Source of the DNA: Synergistaceae bacterium
GTDB taxonomy: Bacteria; Synergistota; Synergistia; Synergistales; Aminobacteriaceae
Direction: 5' to 3'
DNA length: 10,743 nt
Assembly: GCA_017475805.1 (NCBI GenBank)
Contig: JAFVEW010000102.1
Location: 1 to 10,743, forward strand
In this document: in pieces, positions 5,561 to 10,743 of the stretch
Position numbering within the stretch: position 1 is the first letter of the stretch
Layout of the letters: every line of letters begins with the position of its first letter
Program-made: the position numbers and the translations under genes
The notes under the pieces: model-generated
The model's input: only the letters and a program-made list of their open reading frames with translations
Told to the model about the DNA's origin: nothing
The model's database searches: none

Positions 5561-5602
5561 AATTTCAGATTTCATTTAAGAATCTTAGAAAGGTTAAAAA
5601 TC

Positions 5603-6406
5603 ATGGACGAGATCAGCCAGTATAATTCACCGGGTTACACAACTTTCAAAATGAAATTAAAGAAACTTATAGGGATTGACCTTAACTCCTATAAGGATCA
5701 AATTCACCGCCGCACTCATGAATTAATGAATCGTTGGGGCTGTAAGAATTACGACGATTATTTTGAAATGATGAACAAGGACGAGCATAAGCTCCGTGAA
5801 TTTCTTGATCATCTTACTATTAACGTCTCTGAATTTTTCAGAAATGACTCGCAGTGGTGGAAGATGCGCGATAAATTAATTCCTGAGTTAATTCAAAAAC
5901 GCGGATCAAAACGCCTTAAACTTTGGAGCGCGGGCTGTGCGACAGGCGAAGAGCCTTACTCACTCGCTATTTTATCGGCGGTTTGCGGACTTGACCAAAT
6001 GAATCCCGTTTTAGCTGCCGACATCGATCAGGGAGCAATCGCAATCGCTCAAAAGGGAATTTACCGCAAGACTCAGCTTCTTAACGCGCCGAAGGAATAT
6101 TTATCGAAATATTTTACGACGACAGACGGCGGCAACACCTTTTCAGTAAATCCTGAAATCAAACGCCGAGTTAATTTCAAACGCATGAACATGATCGACG
6201 ATTCATTCGGAAGCGGCTTTGATTTGATTCTTTGCCGAAACGTCGTAATTTATTTCACAGCAGACACGAAGGCCAAGCTGTATAAGAAATTTTTTGACGC
6301 TCTTGCGCCGGGCGGCTATTTCTTGGTAGGCTCGACTGAACAGATTTTTGGCTATCAGCAGATAGGATTTGAATCCGCTGGGCCGTTCCTTTACACGAAA
6401 AAATAA
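5603..6406 (+). CDS. cheR: CheR-type chemoreceptor glutamate methyltransferase
   Basis: Transfers methyl groups from S-adenosylmethionine to glutamates of methyl-accepting chemotaxis proteins, opposing CheB in adaptation; cytoplasmic. The 267 residues show the N-terminal all-helical CheR domain (about 10-80) ending in TINVSEFFRN (72-81), the family's T-x-x-x-(T/S)-x-F-F-R motif. The Rossmann domain follows: LWSAGCATGEEPYSLAI (107-123) binds SAM, ADIDQGAIAIAQKGIY (139-154) has the acidic ribose-binding residue, and LCRNVVIYF (210-218) and GGYFLVGSTEQIFG (237-250) follow. No response-regulator, TPR or other extra domain is fused. The ATG has AGAAAGG about 10 nt upstream. No other chemotaxis or flagellar gene is in the window, so it is an isolated cheR within a translation-gene run. 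It ends 2 nt before hypA. Confidence 0.95.
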   Translation: MDEISQYNSPGYTTFKMKLKKLIGIDLNSYKDQIHRRTHELMNRWGCKNYDDYFEMMNKDEHKLREFLDHLTINVSEFFRNDSQWWKMRDKLIPELIQKRGSKRLKLWSAGCATGEEPYSLAILSAVCGLDQMNPVLAADIDQGAIAIAQKGIYRKTQLLNAPKEYLSKYFTTTDGGNTFSVNPEIKRRVNFKRMNMIDDSFGSGFDLILCRNVVIYFTADTKAKLYKKFFDALAPGGYFLVGSTEQIFGYQQIGFESAGPFLYTKK

Positions 6407-6408
6407 CG

Positions 6409-6765
6409 TTGTATGAATTTTCATTGACTAATTCGGTGGCTCGAACTGTCTTAAAACTCTGTCAAGAAGCCGGCTGGACAAAAGTTCGCCGCATTATGGT
6501 CAAAGTCGGAGGCATGAGACGGATCAACCCCGAATTAATGTCTTTTATTTTCACTGCGATGGCAAAAGGAACACCGGCGGAGGGCGCAGTTTTGTCGGTG
6601 TTGATGATACCTGTAACGTTTTATTGCTACGCCTGCGGACGGACAAACACTCGTGAAGATACTCAATTTATGTGTCCGTCTTGCGGGAGCAGAAATGTTC
6701 AGCTGCTTTCAGGACTCGAATTTAATATCGAAGTCTTGGAAGTCGAAAAAAACGAGAACGATTAA
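6409..6765 (+). CDS. hypA: HypA/HybF-like hydrogenase nickel chaperone with Tyr in place of His2
   Basis: HypA delivers nickel, with HypB, to [NiFe]-hydrogenase precursors. The 118-residue length is normal. The structural zinc site is complete: CYAC (73-76) and CPSC (89-92), with the usual 12-residue gap. The start MYEFSLTNSVARTVL matches the family's MHExSLxxxI, but residue 2 is Tyr (TAT) instead of the nearly invariant His that, with the N-terminus and Glu3, binds nickel. The start is TTG; no ATG gives this N-terminus, and the ATG at 6413 is out of frame. No ribosome-binding site is visible, and the start lies 2 nt after the cheR stop, so translation is probably coupled. No hypB or hydrogenase genes are here. 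It may be a functional HypA with altered nickel binding or a homologue with another role. Confidence 0.9.
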   Translation: MYEFSLTNSVARTVLKLCQEAGWTKVRRIMVKVGGMRRINPELMSFIFTAMAKGTPAEGAVLSVLMIPVTFYCYACGRTNTREDTQFMCPSCGSRNVQLLSGLEFNIEVLEVEKNEND

Positions 6766-6797
6766 AAATTAGAGAAATAATTTAAGAAATTTTAGAA

Positions 6798-8840
6798 ATG
6801 AATGAGACTAACGATATATTAAAATCATTATCAAAGATTCAGCAGCAAGCAGTTACTTACATCGACGGGCCTTTACTTGTTCTTGCGGGCGCAGGAAGCG
6901 GAAAGACCCGTGTTTTGACTCATAAAATAGCGTGGCTCGTCGAGGAAAATATTTCACAGCCTCAAAATATTTTAGCTATGACTTTCACTAATAAAGCCGC
7001 AGGTGAAATGAAAGGACGCATTAATTCTCTCGTCCCCGGTGAAGCCTCAAAAATTCAGGCCGGAACTTTTCATGCTTACGGACTAAAATTTTTATTTAGA
7101 TATGCTCGTGCCGCCGAAGAAATAGCAGGACTTCATGAAGGATTTTCTATTTTCAGCCGCTCTGACAGCCAATCATTATTAAAGCAGTTAATGAAAGAAA
7201 TGAATTTTCCTGATAAAGATAACACGCCCGCTCAAGCTATGGATATAATTTCGCGTGATTATATGGCATGGACTCCTATGGGGCATGACACATTAATAAC
7301 AGACGAAAGTTATTTGAAATTAGCTAAAGAATATCGAAAAAGACTCCGCGAACTTAACGCTGCTGATTTTGATGATTTAATGATATTACCGCTCGAAATT
7401 CTTAAGCGAGAAATCGGCATTCGCGAATATGAACAGCAAAAAATTAAATGGCTCTTGGTCGATGAGTATCAGGACGTTAATATGCCGCAGTATTTGTTGC
7501 TGCGTTATCTTGTCGGGCCTCAAACTATTATTAACGTCGTCGGCGATCCTGATCAATCTATTTACGGCTGGCGAGGAGCTGAAATAAAAATGATTTTGAA
7601 CTTTGAGCATGACTTTGCAGGCGCGAAAAAAATTGTTTTAGATGAAAATTATAGATCTTCAGGAAATATTTTAGCGGCGTCGAACGCTTTAATCCGCAAT
7701 AACTCGAATAGACTGAAAAAAAATCTTCATACAGCAAGAGGCGCAGGCGAAAAAATTTATGTTTATCTTGCTCAGAGTGATTTTCAAGAAGCTGACTTTA
7801 TCGTATCAGAAATAGAAAAGCTCCAAAAAATTTATAATTATAGTTATAAAGACATAGCGATTTTATATCGTCAAAACGCAATGAGCCGAACTTACGAGCA
7901 AAAATTTTTAGAGGAAAAAATCCCTTATCGAATCATTCGCGGCTTATCGTTCTATGATAGATTGGAAGTCCGTGATGTTCTTTCGATTTTAAGGACGGCA
8001 GTTAATCCCTTCGATAAAGCTGCTTTTGAAAGAGTTTCCGGCTTTGCTATTAAAGGTCTTGGCCCCAAGAAACGCGCCGAACTTGAAGAATGGCTGATAA
8101 GTCTTAACGAAAATGATCCTTCAAAAATTTGGTCATTAATCGCTGGCGGAGCATGGGTAGCGCGAGGAAATTTCGGTGAGGCTCTGAGAAGTTTTGCGTC
8201 TCATATGTGCTCGATTTTAGAAATTGCAGATCAAGGCATCAGACCTGCTATTGATTATGTTTTAAGCGATATGAAATACGAAGACTTTTTGAAAGAACAT
8301 GACCCTGAAAATTATCGAGATAGAATAGAAAACGTAAAAGAATTAAAATCCGTTGTCCCGAATGGCGATTTAAGCGAATCTTTAGCCGAAGCCGCGCTCT
8401 ATACTGACGCAGATTCTGCAGAAGACTCTGAAGACTCCATAGGCTTATTGACACTTCACGCCGCTAAAGGTCTTGAATTTCCTGTAGTCTTTATGGTCGG
8501 AATGGAAGAAGACATTTTTCCGCACTCTCGTTCAAAAGACAATGAGGACGAATTAGAAGAAGAACGCCGTTTATGTTACGTCGGCATGACTCGCGCTGAA
8601 GAAAGATTATATTTAACGGCGGCTTCAACGAGGCGATTATTCGGCGGCGTGGTCGAACATAACCGCTCGAGATTTTTATATGAAATCCCAGATGATTTCA
8701 AGAAGACCGAAGATAGAGGCTCAAGACGAAACACGATTCTATTTTCTGATTTTAGGAAAATGGACAACATGAACAATATTAAAAAAGGCAAAAAAAATTA
8801 TGGCGATCGTAGTAATTACGGGCGATATAGGGGCTGGTAA
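6798..8840 (+). CDS. UvrD/PcrA-like superfamily 1A DNA helicase
   Basis: ATP-driven 3'-5' DNA helicase of the UvrD/PcrA/Rep group, used in excision repair, replication restart or removal of proteins from DNA. All SF1A motifs are present in 680 residues: Q-motif LSKIQQQAV (11-19), Walker A AGAGSGKT (30-37), TFTNKAAGEMKGR (motif Ia), VDEYQD (221-226, motif II), GDPDQSIYGWRGA (249-261, motif III), DENYRSS (motif IV), LHAAKGLEF (553-561, motif V) and YVGMTRAEERLYL (motif VI, from 594). After motif VI only about 75 residues remain, without the Tudor-like C-terminal domain of PcrA. Instead there is a basic, Asn/Tyr/Gly-rich tail. The last 41 nt overlap coaE. The ATG lacks a strong ribosome-binding site. 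Assignment to UvrD, PcrA or Rep is not clear, so no symbol is given. Confidence 0.94.
   Translation: MNETNDILKSLSKIQQQAVTYIDGPLLVLAGAGSGKTRVLTHKIAWLVEENISQPQNILAMTFTNKAAGEMKGRINSLVPGEASKIQAGTFHAYGLKFLFRYARAAEEIAGLHEGFSIFSRSDSQSLLKQLMKEMNFPDKDNTPAQAMDIISRDYMAWTPMGHDTLITDESYLKLAKEYRKRLRELNAADFDDLMILPLEILKREIGIREYEQQKIKWLLVDEYQDVNMPQYLLLRYLVGPQTIINVVGDPDQSIYGWRGAEIKMILNFEHDFAGAKKIVLDENYRSSGNILAASNALIRNNSNRLKKNLHTARGAGEKIYVYLAQSDFQEADFIVSEIEKLQKIYNYSYKDIAILYRQNAMSRTYEQKFLEEKIPYRIIRGLSFYDRLEVRDVLSILRTAVNPFDKAAFERVSGFAIKGLGPKKRAELEEWLISLNENDPSKIWSLIAGGAWVARGNFGEALRSFASHMCSILEIADQGIRPAIDYVLSDMKYEDFLKEHDPENYRDRIENVKELKSVVPNGDLSESLAEAALYTDADSAEDSEDSIGLLTLHAAKGLEFPVVFMVGMEEDIFPHSRSKDNEDELEEERRLCYVGMTRAEERLYLTAASTRRLFGGVVEHNRSRFLYEIPDDFKKTEDRGSRRNTILFSDFRKMDNMNNIKKGKKNYGDRSNYGRYRGW
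8800..8840 (+). other. 41-nt dual-coding overlap of the helicase end and the coaE start
   Basis: The bases encode the helicase tail (GDRSNYGRYRGW and stop) in one frame and CoaE residues M1-G13, including most of the Walker A loop, in the other. Both readings look genuine because the CoaE motif cannot be spared. Confidence 0.85.
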
Positions 8841-9381
8841 GTCTACAGCGGCGAAATTATTAGCCGAAAAAATTTCGTGTCCATTGATTGACGCTGATAA
8901 AATCACGGCAGAACTTTGGCACGATGAAGAAGTTAAAAAAATTTTTGTCGCACGCTGGGGCAATGAAATTTTAGATTCGTCGGGAGAGATTATTAAGTCT
9001 GAAATTTCCCGACGGATTTTTTCTGATGTTAATGAATATAAATTTTGCAACTCAATTCTTCACCCGCTAATTATGAAAGAGTTAGAAGCAAAGGGTGAGG
9101 GATCAAAAATTAAAAATAAAAATTTAATTTTAGAGATACCTTTATTATTTGAAGCTAGCGAGATTCGGCCAGCTTGGATAGATAAAATTATTTATATAGC
9201 AGCAAGTTTTGAAGTTCGTGCAAAAAGATGTTTTAAGCAGCGCGGCTGGAGTGTTGACGAATTAAAACGCCGCGAGTCTTTTTTAATGCCGAGTGATAAA
9301 AAAAATTTGCTAAGTGATTTTACAATTTACAATAATGGTGATTTAGAAGAACTAAAACGAGATTATAATTTGACGATCTGA
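8800..9381 (+). CDS. coaE: Dephospho-CoA kinase
   Basis: Catalyses the last step of coenzyme A synthesis, ATP-dependent phosphorylation of the 3'-OH of dephospho-CoA. The 193-residue P-loop kinase shows GDIGAGKST (8-16, Walker A; most family members have GGIGSGKS), DADKI (31-35), HPLI (88-91), IPLLFE (113-118) and the closing KKNLLSDFTIYNNGD (167-181), equivalent to the family's K...AD.VI.N.G. The first 14 codons, including the P-loop, overlap the helicase reading frame by 41 nt in another frame. Only a weak AAAAAGG precedes the ATG, so translation probably depends on coupling to the helicase gene. No other in-frame start would keep the P-loop, which makes this start secure. The segment KGEGSKIKNKN (98-108) is basic and low-complexity. 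argH follows after 29 nt. Confidence 0.95.
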   Translation: MAIVVITGDIGAGKSTAAKLLAEKISCPLIDADKITAELWHDEEVKKIFVARWGNEILDSSGEIIKSEISRRIFSDVNEYKFCNSILHPLIMKELEAKGEGSKIKNKNLILEIPLLFEASEIRPAWIDKIIYIAASFEVRAKRCFKQRGWSVDELKRRESFLMPSDKKNLLSDFTIYNNGDLEELKRDYNLTI

Positions 9382-9410
9382 ATTTATAAATTTTAAGGAG
9401 AAAAAATTTT

Positions 9411-10743
9411 ATGTGGCACGGAAGATTCAAAAAAGATATGGCCGCTGACGTTTTGGATTTTACACAGTCGCTTGACATAGATTGGCTGATGGCTGAGTGC
9501 GATATTAAAGGCAGCTTAGCTCATGTTAAAATGCTCGGAGCAACGGGGTTGTTAAAGGCCGATGAAGCTGAAAGAATCGCAAAAGGACTCGAAAAAGTTT
9601 TAGAAGAAGTCAAGACCGGGAAATTTATTCCGTCAAAAAATCTTGAGGACGTTCACATGAACATCGAAGCAAGGCTTACAGAAATAGAGCCTTTAGGAGC
9701 TAAACTTCATACGGCTCGAAGCCGGAATGATCAGGTGGCGACTACAACAAGATTATATTTGCGTGAACGATTAAAAATTTTGAGCGGCGAGTTAAAAAAT
9801 TTATTACAGGTCTTTATCTCAAACGCCGAAAGGCACCTTAGTGTAATTGTTCCTGGTTATACTCACATGCAACAGGCGCAGCCGATCTCAATGGGACATT
9901 ATTGGCTAGCGTGGTTCGAGGCTTTTTATCGTGATTCAGAAAGACTTGATTTCACTCTGAAATCTTTGAACGAATCCCCGCTCGGTGCTGGAGCCTTAGC
10001 TGGCTCGACGTTGCCGATAGACCGCGAGATGACTTCAAAACTTTTAGATTTTGACTATCCGACTCGAAATAGCTTAGACACTGTAGCCAACCGCGACTAT
10101 ATGACGGACTATCATTATTTTGCGAGCGTTTTAATGATTCATGTATCGCGTCTCTGCAATGATTTAATAACATGGAACACTCAGGAATTTGCATTTATAG
10201 TCTTGCCTGATGAATTTTGCACCGGTTCAAGTATGATGCCGCAGAAAAAAAATCCCGATGTTCTTGAAATTTCGAGAGGCAAGACCGGCCAAGTTATAGG
10301 ACATTTAATAGATTTGCTTATTAATCTCAAAGGTTTACCCATGACCTATAACCGCGATTTACAGGAAGACAAGCGCGGGCTTTGGGCTTCCATTAACGCC
10401 GTCGAGAGCGTCATAAAAATTTTAACTTCGTTGCTTGATAATGTCGAAGTGAACGAAAAATTAGCGTTGTCTGGACTCGAAAAGGGCTATTCACTTGCGA
10501 CAGATATTGCAGAATATTTAGTATTAAAAGGCGTGCCGTTTCGTGAAGCTCACTTGAAAGTTGGCAAGTTAACGGGCTGGTGCATCGAAAATAATTTATC
10601 TTTCAACGATCTAAGTTTTGATCAGTGGCGTAAACATATTCCCGAAGTTAGCGAAGATATTTTGAAAATTTTATCGCCTCGTGAAAGCGTTAATCGTCGC
10701 AACACTTATGGCGGCACGGGATTTTCTCAAGTTGCAAAGCAAA
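9411..10743 (+). CDS. argH: Argininosuccinate lyase, C-terminus cut by the right edge
   Basis: Splits argininosuccinate into arginine and fumarate, the final step of arginine synthesis; a homotetramer of the fumarase/aspartase superfamily. 444 codons are seen of a usual length near 460, so only some 15-20 residues are missing. The start MWHGRFKK is the common (M)WGGRF-type opening. Motifs are HTARSRNDQV (100-109; commonly HTGRSRNDQ), GYTHMQQAQP (149-158) with the catalytic-region His152, SPLGAGALAGS (about 186-196), and the superfamily signature GSSMMPQKKNP (272-282) with the catalytic serine loop. The visible end, RRNTYGGTGFSQV, is typical of the C-terminus. AAGGAG lies 10 nt before the ATG (9395-9400), a well-formed site, so it can be translated on its own. 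No argG or other arginine genes are visible. The gap to coaE is 29 nt. Confidence 0.97.
   Translation, partial: MWHGRFKKDMAADVLDFTQSLDIDWLMAECDIKGSLAHVKMLGATGLLKADEAERIAKGLEKVLEEVKTGKFIPSKNLEDVHMNIEARLTEIEPLGAKLHTARSRNDQVATTTRLYLRERLKILSGELKNLLQVFISNAERHLSVIVPGYTHMQQAQPISMGHYWLAWFEAFYRDSERLDFTLKSLNESPLGAGALAGSTLPIDREMTSKLLDFDYPTRNSLDTVANRDYMTDYHYFASVLMIHVSRLCNDLITWNTQEFAFIVLPDEFCTGSSMMPQKKNPDVLEISRGKTGQVIGHLIDLLINLKGLPMTYNRDLQEDKRGLWASINAVESVIKILTSLLDNVEVNEKLALSGLEKGYSLATDIAEYLVLKGVPFREAHLKVGKLTGWCIENNLSFNDLSFDQWRKHIPEVSEDILKILSPRESVNRRNTYGGTGFSQVAKQ

Noticed and set aside
5553..5588. AAGATT...AATCTT inverted repeat after frr as a terminator
   Set aside because: The stem is short and AT-rich and no U-tract follows it.
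8739..9050. 103-codon minus-strand open frame across the helicase-coaE junction
   Set aside because: It is antisense to two well-supported genes and its protein resembles no family I know; it looks like a shadow frame.
9091..9130. Low-complexity AT-rich stretch in coaE (KGEGSKIKNKN) that shares TGAGGGAT with the repeat after pyrH
   Set aside because: The extra length relative to typical CoaE is only a few residues and the shared octamer is short, so invasion by the heptad repeat is not supported.
1..10743. tRNA genes, CRISPR array, transposase, integrase or att sites
   Set aside because: None was recognised on either strand; the gaps are short and filled by the features listed.

Overview
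The window is about 10.7 kb of a bacterial chromosome. It is moderately AT-rich, densely coded, and holds 13 protein genes in two divergent blocks. No tRNA, rRNA, CRISPR array, insertion sequence or prophage gene was seen. The conserved order rpsB-tsf-pyrH-frr marks a bacterial core region. The unusual continuation into cheR, hypA, a UvrD/PcrA helicase, coaE and argH, with anaerobe-type HypA and GTG/TTG starts, would fit an anaerobic gut-type bacterium. Synergistota is my best guess, but this is inference and not strongly supported; some Firmicutes remain possible.

Minus-strand block (positions 1-2292, read right to left): a small DUF4160 gene, a DUF2442 gene, an FkbM-family methyltransferase, and an NCS2 (AzgA/PbuG-like) purine permease that runs off the left edge. 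The two DUF genes form a tight pair that recurs in many bacteria and is sometimes suspected to be toxin-antitoxin-like. The FkbM gene carries a run of ten G near its 5' end, just before the conserved methyltransferase domain. Losing one G gives an immediate stop and gaining one gives an early stop, so the gene looks built to be phase-variable. This is the most interesting feature of the window.

Divergent control region (2293-2487): two back-to-back extended -10 promoters form a near-perfect inverted repeat. The rightward one would give rpsB a leader of about 120 nt that can fold into a helix abutting the rpsB Shine-Dalgarno site.

Plus-strand block (2488 to the right edge): ribosomal protein S2, EF-Ts, UMP kinase, ribosome recycling factor, chemotaxis methyltransferase CheR, HypA nickel chaperone homologue, PcrA/UvrD-like helicase, dephospho-CoA kinase and argininosuccinate lyase (cut by the right edge). 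All gaps are under 60 nt, one junction overlaps by 41 nt, and no convincing intrinsic terminator lies between genes, so the whole run could be co-transcribed. It joins translation, nucleotide, CoA and arginine metabolism with chemotaxis and DNA repair.

Oddities in the plus block are: heptanucleotide repeats and a hairpin at the pyrH start, with related repeats after its end; a HypA whose usual nickel-ligand His2 is Tyr; and a helicase whose tail overlaps the coding sequence of the CoaE P-loop.
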